30,308 nt of DNA. It comes from Mnemiopsis leidyi (taxonomy: Eukaryota; Ctenophora; Tentaculata; Lobata; Bolinopsidae). A model generated the notes under the pieces. The model ran no database searches. It was not told where the DNA came from and saw only the letters and a list, made by a program, of their open reading frames with translations. Positions 22,801 through 30,308 of the stretch are shown here, one piece after another (the first letter of the stretch is position 1; each line of letters starts with the position of its first letter). The DNA lies in contig JH152800.1 in assembly GCA_000226015.1 (NCBI GenBank), positions 303,976 to 334,283 of the forward strand, written 5' to 3'. The position numbers were made by a program, and so were the translations under genes.

Positions 22801-23266
22801 AGACTAGACAGTCTTGACAAGATAAAGTAGCAGCCGTAGTATTTATGAAACAAACATTTAGTTTATTGACAACTGGGCGCTGAAGAAGTCACTCAGGAAG
22901 ATCATAGGTGCAAAAAAGTTTTTTTACTGGTAGGACGATTTCAAAAATTGCCATAGTTTTAACCGAAAAATTTAAAATCGCAGCTGCGATATTAAATTTG
23001 AATTTCGTATGTCAGAAAAATTTCGGTTACAACGATTTTCAATCAAAGTAGGAATGCTACCGCCCTACAACTTTTTAGCAGAGGTGAGGGAGATTGGCAC
23101 CTTGTTGTTGCGATGTTGAGCGTCCCACGTCAGAGCTGACGTGTCGTATGGAAGGAAATCATAGTGAAAGTTCAAGGGTTTGTGGCTTGGATTGTATCCT
23201 GAGAGGATCTTGTCGACCAATCCACGTGGCAGATCTTTCTTGTCCTTGATGACCTCCTTTAGGTGC
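4674..23266 (-). CDS. Pcl: Polycomb-like protein (PHF1/MTF2/PHF19 family), eight exons, 5' end not found
   Basis: Chromatin protein that in relatives recruits PRC2 (H3K27 methyltransferase) to target genes in the nucleus. Eight - strand exons (23266-23101, 22176-22090, 20053-19922, 19601-19402, 18693-18563, 9156-8958, 7460-7373, 4853-4674) have canonical splice sites and compatible phases, giving 393 continuous codons plus TGA. Order: [14 protein letters not shown] lead-in (human MTF2 LPYSVADLEWDAGH); PHD2 with all eight C4HC3 zinc ligands; extended-homology winged helix; Pro-rich and Lys-rich linker; C-terminal chromo-like domain ([20 protein letters not shown]; human [20 protein letters not shown]). 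Vertebrate homologues also carry an N-terminal Tudor domain and PHD1, not seen here. PHD2 is more diverged than in vertebrates. One optional exon (5193-5058) does not fit the phases. The gene spans at least 18.6 kb, with a 9.4-kb intron carrying a mariner. Confidence 0.93.
5058..5193 (-). CDS. Possible extra or alternative Polycomb-like exon
   Basis: An open frame ([20 protein letters not shown], then [10 protein letters not shown]...) lies between ACCTCAG and a perfect donor AC|GTGAGT. It reads like disordered acidic/Pro linker. It enters in phase 1 and leaves in phase 2, whereas the flanking exons are phase 0 on both sides. It therefore needs further exons I cannot see, or belongs to an alternative transcript, or is chance. 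Exon 7373-7460 joins 4674-4853 in frame without it. Confidence 0.35.
7373..7460 (-). CDS. Pcl: Polycomb-like exon: basic linker
   Basis: After TTTACTTTCAG the first A completes Arg (AG|A), then [20 protein letters not shown] and ENRNNVET follow before GTAGGT, phase 0. It has no strong homology; the call rests on both splice sites, phase fit on both sides and basic linker composition. Confidence 0.7.
8151..8940. repeat. Degenerate tandem duplication in Polycomb-like intron
   Basis: Sequence from TAGCTCGAGATGG at 8151 recurs from 8714 (TAGCTCGAAATG), including AGAATCTCAAAT, ATTTCATTGCA and CTGCATCCCCAGC blocks. A second block, CTAAATCGAGA, occurs at 8669 and 8905. The offset changes from about 563 to 236 bp, so the second copy has lost about 330 bp. 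Non-coding on both strands. Confidence 0.6.
8958..9156 (-). CDS. Pcl: Polycomb-like exon: acidic then lysine-rich linker
   Basis: The split Gly is completed by GA after TTTTTTTAG. The 65 codons pass through [18 protein letters not shown] to a Lys-rich segment ([15 protein letters not shown]), with donor AAG|GTGAGC leaving AG of an Arg. The upstream Met and hydrophobic residues of this frame (to 9265) are intronic. GKKRK could act as a nuclear signal (inference). Confidence 0.8.
11771..12080. repeat. Three degenerate direct repeats, about 130-144 bp period
   Basis: A block of the type ATCAGATTTG...TTTTACnTCnnAATG...TCnAACTTTT recurs at 11771, 11915 and (shortened) 12044. No coding potential; family unknown. 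Confidence 0.5.
13145..13325 (+). mobile_element. Hairpin MITE copy 2
   Basis: The opposite-orientation match to copy 1 at 4444-4647. The long hairpin has arms from TTTTTGTTATTCTCTTCTTGAC to GTCAAGAAGAGAATAACAAAA with a short centre near 13257-13270, and is cleaner than in copy 1. It is flanked by an exact 8-bp direct repeat GCTCATTA (13137-13144 and 13326-13333). Duplication length suits hAT, but the terminal repeats are short and imperfect. It sits in the long Polycomb-like intron. Confidence 0.82.
14242..15539 (-). mobile_element. Full-length but inactive mariner element
   Basis: A 1298-bp mariner with TA duplications at 14240-14241 and 15540-15541. The terminal inverted repeats start TTAGGTCGTTCGAAAAAG on the left and TTAGTGCGTTCGAAAAAG on the right (reverse complement), and match closely through GATTGTCAGT. 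The size is normal for mariner. The transposase remnant is on the - strand in several frames, the same sense as the host gene. It lies in the long Polycomb-like intron and should be removed by splicing. Confidence 0.93.
14290..15347 (-). pseudogene. Mariner transposase, frameshifted
   Basis: Cut-and-paste transposase remnant. The N-terminus (15347-15096) keeps the helix-turn-helix region and the linker [14 protein letters not shown], then hits a stop. The middle (14982-14785) carries the first catalytic Asp in EDEPWF (near 14876). The second Asp is in MDHAH (14610-14608). A frameshift follows directly, and the third Asp lies in LLDRYML (14506-14504). Restoring one lost base would put 34 residues between the last two Asp, the DD34D spacing of mariner. 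The C-terminal tail down to about 14310 has an internal stop. Stops and frameshifts throughout mean no active enzyme. Confidence 0.88.
18563..18693 (-). CDS. Pcl: Polycomb-like exon: proline-rich linker
   Basis: The first base completes Arg, then [15 protein letters not shown] and a Pro-rich run to IVELSNGTS with a split Gly codon (G|GTATGT). The start mirrors human RIRVPPVPP directly after the winged helix. GC-richer than its surroundings. The other open - strand frame here contains no family motif and breaks the phases. Confidence 0.85.
19285..19367. repeat. Five-copy 16-bp minisatellite
   Basis: Tandem units of CCTCTAGAATAGGTAC (third unit 19 bp, others with 1-3 changes). It lies in the Polycomb-like intron 19401-18694, close to the donor of exon 19402-19601. 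Confidence 0.9.
19402..19601 (-). CDS. Pcl: Polycomb-like exon: extended-homology winged-helix domain
   Basis: 66 codons plus a split Arg, after CCTTATTTTAG and before [19 protein letters not shown] corresponds to YNLSVIHKKKYFD of human MTF2, and [11 protein letters not shown] to the helix before the conserved [13 protein letters not shown] precedes the wing loop [10 protein letters not shown], where vertebrates have the Lys-rich CpG-contacting loop before LFGL. Confidence 0.85.
19800..19842. repeat. 10-bp tandem repeat TACATATAGT
   Basis: About four adjoining copies of TACATATAGT, preceded by related TTACATGTATT sequence from 19760. It lies in the short intron 19921-19602, between two Polycomb-like exons. 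Confidence 0.85.
19922..20053 (-). CDS. Pcl: Polycomb-like exon: second half of PHD2
   Basis: 44 codons starting [11 protein letters not shown] after GCTTTCAG and ending QQALHIA before GTAGGT. It supplies the last three zinc ligands (HQAC, then FVCSVC) and the first helix of the extended-homology domain. Matches human ACVQCLQKPMLFGDRF and ICSVC. Confidence 0.93.
21183..21292. repeat. GAATTCCGA repeat cluster
   Basis: GAATTCCGA(C/T) occurs five times in about 100 bp, spaced irregularly by 16-40 bp, within the intron between the two PHD2 exons. The overlapping open frames come from the repeat and are not genes. Confidence 0.7.
21800..21842. repeat. Short hairpin with 21-22-bp arms
   Basis: GTCAGTAAAATATTATGCTGA is followed directly by its near-perfect reverse complement, with two mismatches and no spacer. 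It lies in the Polycomb-like intron 22089-20054. It has almost no loop, so it may be a cruciform or MITE remnant more than a microRNA precursor. Confidence 0.75.
22090..22176 (-). CDS. Pcl: Polycomb-like exon: first half of PHD2 finger
   Basis: 29 codons, [20 protein letters not shown] then LNCKQWFHQ, between ACATTTCAG and GTTTGT. It holds zinc ligands 1-5 (YCYC, QCLNC and the His of WFH). The human equivalent is YCYCGGPGEW...LQC. A + strand open frame over 21994-22344 is its shadow. Confidence 0.93.
22920..23075. repeat. Imperfect inverted repeat around GCAGCTGC palindrome
   Basis: GGTAGGACGATTT...AACCGAAAAATTT on the left faces AAATTTCGGTTACAACGATTT...GTAGG on the right, around the perfect palindrome ATCGCAGCTGCGAT (near 22976-22989). 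It may be an eroded MITE, about 20 bp inside the intron after the donor of exon 23101-23266. No target duplication recognised. Confidence 0.4.
23101..23266 (-). CDS. Pcl: Polycomb-like exon: lead-in to PHD2
   Basis: Acceptor CGCTTTCAG. The first base completes a codon, then 55 codons run from [10 protein letters not shown] to DAQHRNNK, ending AAG|GTGCCA in phase 0. The last third matches the conserved stretch between PHD1 and PHD2 of vertebrate homologues at equal spacing to the YCYC motif. The front part ([20 protein letters not shown]) has no counterpart I recognise. Confidence 0.88.
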
Positions 23267-24035
23267 CTGAAAGCGTGGCATGGTTATGTCAAACTGTCAT
23301 TAATCTGTTAACTATCTGTCATTAAACTGTTAATGATTGTCAAAAGTCGTGGAACATTCAAGATTTAAGCTAAATAGGTACTTATACGTTTTGATAACAA
23401 TATCTTCCATCCCAACATATTTTCCGTCCACTTTGTGGAGTGTGGACAACAGATTGAAAATAATAGCGGATAGCTAGCTGTCTGAAATTGCGGCAGTTAG
23501 CAGAAAAGGTTTATGTCTGATGTTTCGCTGTTAAGATTCTATTGTTTGATAGCTGATAACGTGTGGCGAGTCTTGCGCCATTTTGCCTGCCCGATTTTAT
23601 TATTACTTTGCGGTTTGCCCATGGGCAAGTTGATGGCCTTTTGTTGTATTATCGAACCATCATTTAATCAACAAAATACTAAAGCTTAGGTATTAGTCAT
23701 TTTGTTGATAATAGCAAAACTAACTATACCGTCAATAGATTTATCAAGTACTTTATAGTGCTTGTTTTAACCAGGTCCTTCTTTATTCTTTACACTTTAC
23801 AGCCGATACCATCACATTCGCTACGATCAAATTTCTCTTACGTTTGTATTAAAGAGCAATTAAATATTAGGTATTGACAAGATGATATATACGTCTAACG
23901 ATCTTTGAGAGCAGAGCATAACCGCGAGATGACAGATTTCATCTCTGCGTATTTGCTGCTTTTATCACACGGCCGATATCATCTGTATAGAAGCTGTGGT
24001 AGCTGCACTGTAGAATTTAAGATTTAATTAAGTTA

Positions 24036-24250
24036 CGGAAATCTAGCGTCCACCTGAGACCAAACTAATCTGACGTAATTCTTGTTCAAAGCTTGACATT
24101 TTTTGACAATATTTTACAACTAATTGTTTATCGATTATCATGTATAAGCGTACTTTTAGGCTTTCTGTTTTAACAGTGTTTACCGAGAGCAGATATGGAA
24201 ATCTTTAGTATCCACCTGAGACTAAATAAAGCGGGCGAAATTCTTGTTAG
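24036..24250 (+). repeat. Two copies of a dispersed repeat fragment
   Basis: GGAAATCTAGCGTCCACCTGAGACC...ATTCTTGTT (from 24036) and GGAAATCTTTAGTATCCACC...GCGGGCGAAATTCTTGTT (from 24196) are homologous. A third diverged copy is near 13710-13762 (AGCGGGCGAAATTCTCGTT). It may be the end of an unidentified transposon or SINE. Confidence 0.55.
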
Positions 24251-24972
24251 CTGTTTCTTATATCTCTATAGCTCTAATTTTTAATTTGATACAAAAGCAT
24301 TTTGAAAGTTTCTATGCGGGATCGTTTAATGAACTCCCTGACTGCGGCAGACCCGTATAATAGTAATATCTTCCGAGTTTTCTTGTATGCCAGAAGTTTA
24401 TTTCTTACAATTTTAGTTAAGTATAAACACACTCTACTCACAATTATAAACAATAAACATGACTGAGTTTTCACAGCACAACCTCAATGGAGATTACTTG
24501 AACAGTCTTCATGATTTACCCCTACAGCTGTTAGAACCCCAATACTTTCTGAAATAGGCATAAACGAATACGATTGAATCCATTAACGTCCATAAAATAG
24601 GTACCCAAATTATTCATGTTTTCAACTACAATAATTCATGATTGCCTAGAATTTATTGGTCACGGTGTAGTCATGAACACATGAGCAATGAAGTCAAGTG
24701 AGAAGAGAGAATGGAGAAATATGAGCAAAGAAAGGAGATCAGTGAAAAGGTGAAAGAGGAAGGAGTTGAGTGATAGGATAAGAAGTCAGTGCACATCAGG
24801 AGAATATCACTGTGTACTCAAATAATAAATTAATGTGGTATCATTTAGCTACATCACAGTGATAGAAGCTATATTAATCAGATGAAGCATGTTTCAGCAC
24901 ACGTGCCATAAATATTTCGAACATTTATAAACATCCTGATACGGGCACTGCACGTGTACACCTTTAATTAAT

Positions 24973-25041
24973 AGGGCTCCTGGAACTGATTTACTAGGGC
25001 TCCTGGTACTGATTTACTAGGGCTCCTGGTACTGATTTACC
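24973..25041. repeat. 23-bp unit, three tandem copies
   Basis: AGGGCTCCTGGTACTGATTTACT is repeated three times with one change in the first unit and one at the end of the last. Recent local duplication with no coding role seen. Confidence 0.95.
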
Positions 25042-25814
25042 AGCTCATATGATGTCCAAGTAATGAAAATTCTACCCTTGGTTCATAACTTACGGTGCAG
25101 GCTTACGTTGCCACGATAGTAGTCATTCTGTCAAGGGTCACCTGATACTAACAAAAACTGAGAGTGCTTGTTTGAATCTGTTAAGTTAGAACTTAAGGAG
25201 TCAGAGCAATAAAAAATCGGAAGTTGTTTAAGTAATGACTAATGATGGACATGAAAGGAAAGTAAAATAAGTGAATATTCAGAATCTGCTGGTCTGCGAA
25301 AGTTGATTGAACTAAGCAAAACGTTCTTATATGATTATATTGATAGGATGCAAGGACTTTAAACTTTGGCAACTTAAGTTAGATACCTAACTTGTCAAGT
25401 ACATAGATTGCTCTGATGAATTAAAGTGACGTCAATACTTTTTTATGATATAATTTTGAATTTATTGTGACGAAATCTCTTTCGTCAGGTTAGTTTCTCA
25501 GGACCTTCTCGGGAAGGTTTTAATCATGCTCCATGCAGACTTGGTTCTGGAATTCTGTTTGACTTGATATTGATATAACTATCTAGGAAAATTATTCCTT
25601 TTACAGCAAATATACTTCCAATTCATTCCATACTTTAGTAGTATCCTCTTTTCATCTAGCCGGTTACCACCGGGTCGGACCTCGTTTTCAAGGAATGGAT
25701 CCTTAGGCTAAGTCTCTGTACTCCGTAGTTCAACGGGGTAGGTGGACTCTTTAGCTGAAGGACTATATTGCTGGCGGGCTTTTCACTTAAGTTAGCTAAA
25801 TAGTCCTTTAGCTA

Positions 25815-26499
25815 CAGAGGCAACATTTAAGTGCGGTGAGTGCGATTTCGCACAATTACCAGTTCTCCGCACAATCCGCACAATTCTATATTATCCGCAT
25901 AATTCCGCATATTTTTTGTTTCACCGCATATTTTCGCATATTTTCCCAAAAATCGCACTTGATCGCATAAAAACCAAAATATTTGTTGTTGCATCATGGT
26001 TTAAAAATTGGGACCTCTTCGTCTCTAAAATTGGGACATTTTAGTTTCGACGTGCTAAATGGAATTTGGGACGTTTTCGTACCTTGCCAATTGGAATCTG
26101 GGCCGATTTCGTACCTTGCTGATCGGAATGTGGGACATTTTGGTACTTGTTGCTCGGAACCTGGGACGTTTTCGTCCTGGACTTGGGACGTTTTCGTCAC
26201 TTTGGATGTTTTCGTCAGTAGCTGAAGCTTGGCCAATACACATCATTTACCTATGTTGATCGTAATAGCCAATACTTGTTGCTAAGTATCCAATCGTCAT
26301 ATCACGTTACACTATGAGTTTTGATGTTTGAATGGACCCAAAAAATAAGCTTTAAATGCCACACAATCACCGCACTTTTATGGAAACTTCGCCGCAATTT
26401 CGCCGCATAATTTGACAATTTTCGCCGCACTCTGCCGCACAATTCGCCTTTTTGAGCAAGTGCGGCACCGCATAATTTGCGATTTTTGACCGCACTCTG
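25815..26499. mobile_element. Non-autonomous hAT-like element, 685 bp
   Basis: Exact 8-bp target-site duplications TTTAGCTA (25807-25814 and 26500-26507) flank termini that both read inward CAGAG, the usual hAT start. Subterminal zones (25830-25970 and 26360-26495) are packed with GTGCGG/CCGCA(C/T)AATT motifs in both orientations, resembling hAT transposase-binding repeats. The middle is a tandem repeat, not a transposase, so movement would need an enzyme supplied elsewhere. The family is not one I can name. Confidence 0.88.
26004..26218. repeat. 32-bp minisatellite inside the hAT-like element
   Basis: Diverged units of the form TGGAATTTGGGACGTTTTCG plus TACCTTGCCAAT, clearest from 26058 to 26160, with shorter truncated units at both sides. 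Open frames on both strands here are by-products of the repeat. Confidence 0.85.
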
Positions 26500-27237
26500 T
26501 TTAGCTATAACGTCCTGGAATCGTATTTGGGGTTGAATTTGATCTTGTCAAGTTGTCAACAGCTTTATTTTCACCACCTTCAAGATAAATATGGCCTCCT
26601 TAATAATTTCGTGCGTAACGAAACCAATCTGATCCTCAAGTTTCTTTATCCAATCAGGGTCGCTGGCACATTCTGCAGCGGAAAGTCGATTTTTAGCCGT
26701 GCTTTCTTTTTACCGAGTGAGTTATAATGCTTTGGTTCGCCAGTTTGTGGGCGATTCCTTGGTAAATTTTTGAGGCAGACCGCAAGCACTTTTTGGCTAT
26801 TATTGGCTAAAAGAGCAATTTTCAAATGTTTTCTCCGATTTTTTTCAGCCCGAAAATATTTGTGGGATAAATTAATCGATTGAAACACACCAAATTTAAA
26901 ATTTTTTAAACCGAAATTTCTCTTCGAAAAAAAAATTTCGTAAGGATTTTCGGTTTTCGGGTCCTGTCGTACACCTACAGTAAGGTTTATTTCCAAGTTA
27001 TGAGATAAAGTGGTGGGTTAAGGGCAATTTCGCCATATTTTTCCCGAACCATTTATCCCCGGTCGTTAATAACCCCGTCGTAATAATCCCGAGTAAGGTA
27101 ACGAAGTAATGAAGCAGGGACAATACGTATTGTTACCTATAGTAGTTGTAACATCTTTTAAATTGATCGTTCTACTGCAAGGTTATCAACATATTTCCAT
27201 ACTTTCAACATATTTTCTTCTACAGTATCAAACCAAC

Positions 27238-27375
27238 CTTAGAAGGGCCGGAAGGTTGTGACTCCGTATATCCCACATTCCCGTCTCCCGGTTCAAGTTT
27301 ACCCAATGTCCACATGTGCTCATCGTCATCGTTAGCTTTGTCTTCCACTTGTCACTTTGCTGATGTCTGTAAAAC
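27238..27375 (-). CDS. Weak candidate upstream exon of the Polycomb-like gene
   Basis: Between CACATTCAG and AAG|GTTGGT is a fully open 45-codon frame (FYRHQQSDKWKTKL... CGHWVNLNRETGMWDIRSHN LPALL). It enters and leaves in phase 2, so it would join exon 23266-23101 directly, completing Arg. A second frame (DDDEHMWTLGKLEPGDG...) is also open near the donor. No Tudor or PHD1 motif is present. Support is splice signals, phase and raised GC only. Confidence 0.28.
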
Positions 27376-27594
27376 CTGAATGTGTCCTGCAAAGTCTCAG
27401 CGTTTATTTTATTGTTTTTAAAGAGTTAAGTTATTAAAGAGTTAAGTAACCTGTCACCCGATCTAAAATTCTTAAACAGGGACTTGAACAGAGCCTGGAA
27501 ATTGCGAACAGTGCCAAGTGACACTAACACTGTCTAAGGCAGGTTGACAAGAAATCGCCGTTTCGAATAAAAACGACGGACTGCAAGCTTGTTT

Positions 27595-27676
27595 ACTTCA
27601 ATTAACAAGTTCACATGTCTTCCATTTCACAGATCACTTCAATTAACAAGTTCACATGTCTTCCATTTCACAGATC
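27595..27676. repeat. Perfect 41-bp tandem duplication
   Basis: The unit starting ACTTCAATTAACAAGTTCAC and ending TTTCACAGATC occurs twice back to back with no mismatch. This is either a recent duplication or an assembly artefact. Confidence 0.97.
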
Positions 27677-29410
27677 ACTGAATTTGCCGAGACTCCGGCG
27701 AAGCAGGTGTGTTGAAATTTAATGATGAAAACACGAGAGAAATTAGGATCATTGAATAACGTAGCTTTCAGTATCATTCTCTCGATTCCAGTGGCGATCA
27801 CAGAGATTCAGCTGAGTTTACAATGCTCAAAATACGGAATATTTGTGGAGCACCCTGTAAAACCGATACCAGTAGCCTAAAGTTCAGTCTGCGAGTCGAT
27901 GTACACTGCACAGAGTTACGGTTAAGCGTTAACTACTCTAAGTCTCTAAGCCTCATGGGAGCAATTTCATTCGGCTCATCATAAACTGTCTCGGCTTTAT
28001 ATATCAGTAACCGTAACTCCTTGACTATGGTCACGATTAGAGGTAGTGCCCCAGATTAAAGCTATATTTTAGGTAATTGAAATAGTGGCCCTAATTTCAG
28101 ACTGCGAGAGTGTGCATTAGGTCTTGCACGGCTGGATCTCAGAAATTCAGTGAGCGCGTTCGATATGATGATCGTTCTTACCGTGAAACAATTTATCAAG
28201 TATTTTTGGAGAGTTTTAGGTTAAACTGTACGGCGAAGAGAAAGTTTTTGTTCACATGTACACACTACGTACAGGTTAATAATGAACATCATTAGAGTGA
28301 CACCGTAACCACATGGGAATATAGGCATCCAATTTGTGCAGTACGAACATTATTTGATGTTATATCTGCTAAGTTAATGTCGCTCAGAACAGTATAACGC
28401 TTTACAATGATCTGCTGTTATAGGCTTTAGCATTATATAGGCAGTGTGTACAGTCTCTCGCTGTTAGGAATGTTTCAAAACTTGTTAATACTTGGGGGGG
28501 AGGGACTTAAGACCACGATTTTTTGATAACTTGGCCTACTGCCGGGTGTTATGGCAAATTCCAGGGTGTCATGGTCATCGTCAGTGCCTTACCCTTCCCC
28601 CTTCCCTGATTTGCATAAAACTTACTAGCTGTAGAAAGACTGCTTAGTATTTGTTGATAGACCTAAGATCTGCTTATTATTTTAATATTTTTGTGAAAGC
28701 TAAGCTGTTTCCTGTCGAAAAATGGTTTATAAACTAATGTAAATCAATCTAGCATAAGTAGCAGATTATCACACTATAAAAGACTTGATTTTATACAGAT
28801 CATTGAATTAGACAATATATGGCGCCTTGTAATGTTAGATAGTAATTAGCGCTTCCGTCTCACAAATCCCTGGTTTTTACAAGCAGCTGGTAACAGAAGC
28901 TCTTAAACTCCCGACTTCCTGAGGTATTGGATATCGTGGGCACCTGTCGTAATGCACCAATAACTTCTTCAAGCCTAGCTGTAAAGTTAGTTTTACAGAA
29001 AACCATGCAGTTGTATTAAACATAAATAATTTAGATTTTTAAAAATTGGATTGATTATTAGACATCGGTTTTTAAATTCATCGGTGTACGCAGGAGTTAT
29101 TTCGAATAGAGAGAGAATTTTTCCAGAGTAAGGCTGATGTGTTTAGCTTTAAAAAGTTAAATGTTATAGTGTTCTACTTACTTTTTTATTTCGTTGTCTC
29201 CGTTGTTCCAATCAATTGATGAAAGTAAAAAACTAAGCTGTCAAATCGAAATGAAACTCAGCAGGCACTAACGCCTGTTTTCAATGGCGCGAACTGTTAT
29301 AGGATCGATGTAGGATTAATGTGAGTTTGAATTTCCGATTTGGCAGTGTAGTTTTTTAAGCTTTCCACGCGTGGCGATCATTGTTAGCTTCGATTTGTTG
29401 TGACGTTATG

Positions 29411-29815
29411 AAGTAGGAGTAAGATTTAATCGAAGCCTAAACCCTAAGAATAAGATGATTTTATAAGCGTAGGGGTAAGAATTTTATTTGTCGTCTAGCC
29501 ATAGGAGTAAGATGATTGTACTATGGCCTTAATCGAATAAGGATAAGAGTTCATCGTTGCCCCATCCGTAGGGGTAAGATTTTTTATCGTGGCCTTAGTA
29601 TTAGGAGTAAGATTTATTGATTTTATTTTGCAGTTAGTGTAGGAGTAAGATTTATCGTAGCTTTATCCCGAAGGAATAAGATGATTTTGTTATTGCATCA
29701 ATCGTAGGAGTAAGAGTTTATCGTTGCCCCAATCGTAGGGGGAAGATTTTTATCATGGCCTTAGCATTAGGAGAAAAATGGATTGTTGCCTTAACCCTAA
29801 AAGTTAAAGAGTAAG
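29411..29815 (+). repeat. Diverged minisatellite, about 30-37-bp unit
   Basis: Some 12-13 variants of TAGGAGTAAGATTTATCG, often followed by TTGCC(C/T)(C/T)AATCG, occur at spacings of about 30-37 bp (starts near 29415, 29471, 29504, 29570, 29605, 29642, 29707, 29738). High divergence implies an old array. No open reading frame follows it. Confidence 0.88.
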
Positions 29816-30308
29816 TGGATTTTATTGTTACCTTAAGGGGGAATTGCCAAAAATTATCCAGTGAATTTGGCGGTGCAATAACTCAATGTACTCCGATTGG
29901 CATCGAATGCACGCTCAAATAGTGGTTTTTGAATATTCCCATTTTCGCAAAAAAGGATATTGTGATTATTTTGAAAAACCACACTTTTTCACAGAAATTA
30001 CTAGAATTTTTGTATTTTCCACAATTTGCACTAAACTAACACGAAAATCTTAGGAAAATTGGCTGACACCTTTGTCTATTTGCTGTAAAATTTTCATGAA
30101 AATTCATTGTAAATTGATTGAGCTGTACTGTCACAAAGGTGATAACTTCAGAAATCTAAACTTTAAGATCAAACAACTTTGAAAATTTACTGACGCTGCT
30201 GTGGACATCAAGCGAACTTGAAACTTTGCACGCTGTTAGACAATGGTCTTAGAAAGTTTTGGTGCTATGAAAAGTTGGTTTCCAAGGAAGGAAAATATCA
30301 TGGACACT
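29816..30308. other. Right edge, no feature seen
   Basis: AT-rich sequence with several AAAATTTTC-like words. No coding frame, RNA gene or element end was recognised. Confidence 0.5.

Larger units (their letters stand above)
23267..25814. other. Region upstream of first firm Polycomb-like exon
   Basis: AT-rich with no recognisable gene on either strand. It contains two related segments (24036-24090 and 24196-24250), a purine-rich stretch (about 24679-24790) and the 23-bp triplet repeat at 24973. A 35-bp open segment at 25107-25141 (-) between CAG and GTAAGC could splice in phase to exon 23266, but it is too short to trust. Confidence 0.55.
26508..29410. other. Right-hand region without recognised genes
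   Basis: A - strand open frame of 116 codons at 26996-26646 has low-complexity Lys/Asn-rich composition and no known domain; I do not call it. A possible exon is listed at 27238-27375 and a 41-bp duplication at 27595. From 27680 to 29410 I see nothing on either strand. Confidence 0.55.

Noticed and set aside
25983-26259. Open frames on both strands
   Set aside because: Created by the 32-bp minisatellite in the hAT-like element.
26646-26996. 116-codon - strand frame
   Set aside because: Lys/Asn-rich low-complexity composition from AT-rich DNA, no domain, no splice partner.
1-30308. CRISPR arrays, operons, riboswitches, ribosome binding sites
   Set aside because: The spliced genes show this is eukaryotic nuclear DNA; the tandem repeats have no spacer structure.

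Overview
This is an AT-rich window of animal nuclear DNA with two spliced genes, split by canonical GT-AG introns, and many decayed transposons and minisatellites. Nothing looks bacterial, viral or organellar. The gene content (a p38-regulated MAPKAPK5/PRAK-type kinase and a Polycomb-like PHD-finger protein) points to a metazoan. Fast-diverging protein sequence and a mariner plus a hAT element suit an invertebrate, but I cannot name the phylum.

Region 1-3170 (+ strand): the C-terminal part of MAPKAPK5. It has six exons (458-643, 944-1021, 1745-1932, 2131-2254, 2499-2795, 2994-3170) whose phases join cleanly into 349 codons plus a stop. The N-lobe exons lie left of the window. A (TG)n microsatellite at 1-152 sits in the upstream intron.

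Region 4674-23266 (- strand): a Polycomb-like gene (PHF1/MTF2/PHF19 family) facing MAPKAPK5 tail to tail. Eight exons (23266-23101, 22176-22090, 20053-19922, 19601-19402, 18693-18563, 9156-8958, 7460-7373, 4853-4674) join in one open frame of 393 codons plus a stop. They encode a complete C4HC3 PHD2 finger, the extended-homology winged-helix domain, a Pro/basic linker and the C-terminal chromo-like domain that in relatives binds SUZ12 of PRC2. No Tudor domain or first PHD finger was found in the 7 kb upstream of exon 23266. A weak upstream exon candidate is at 27238-27375.

Mobile DNA: a 1298-bp mariner with TA target-site duplication and inactivated transposase (14242-15539) lies in the 9.4-kb Polycomb-like intron. 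A 685-bp non-autonomous hAT-like element with 8-bp duplication TTTAGCTA occupies 25815-26499. A hairpin MITE is present twice in opposite orientations, at 4444-4647 (26 bp beyond the Polycomb-like stop codon) and 13145-13325 (inside the long intron). The right end (26508-30308) has no recognised gene and carries a diverged minisatellite at 29411-29815.

The two genes have separate roles: the kinase is a stress-signalling effector in nucleus and cytoplasm, and the Polycomb-like protein is a chromatin recruiter of PRC2. Their adjacency is the only link seen here.
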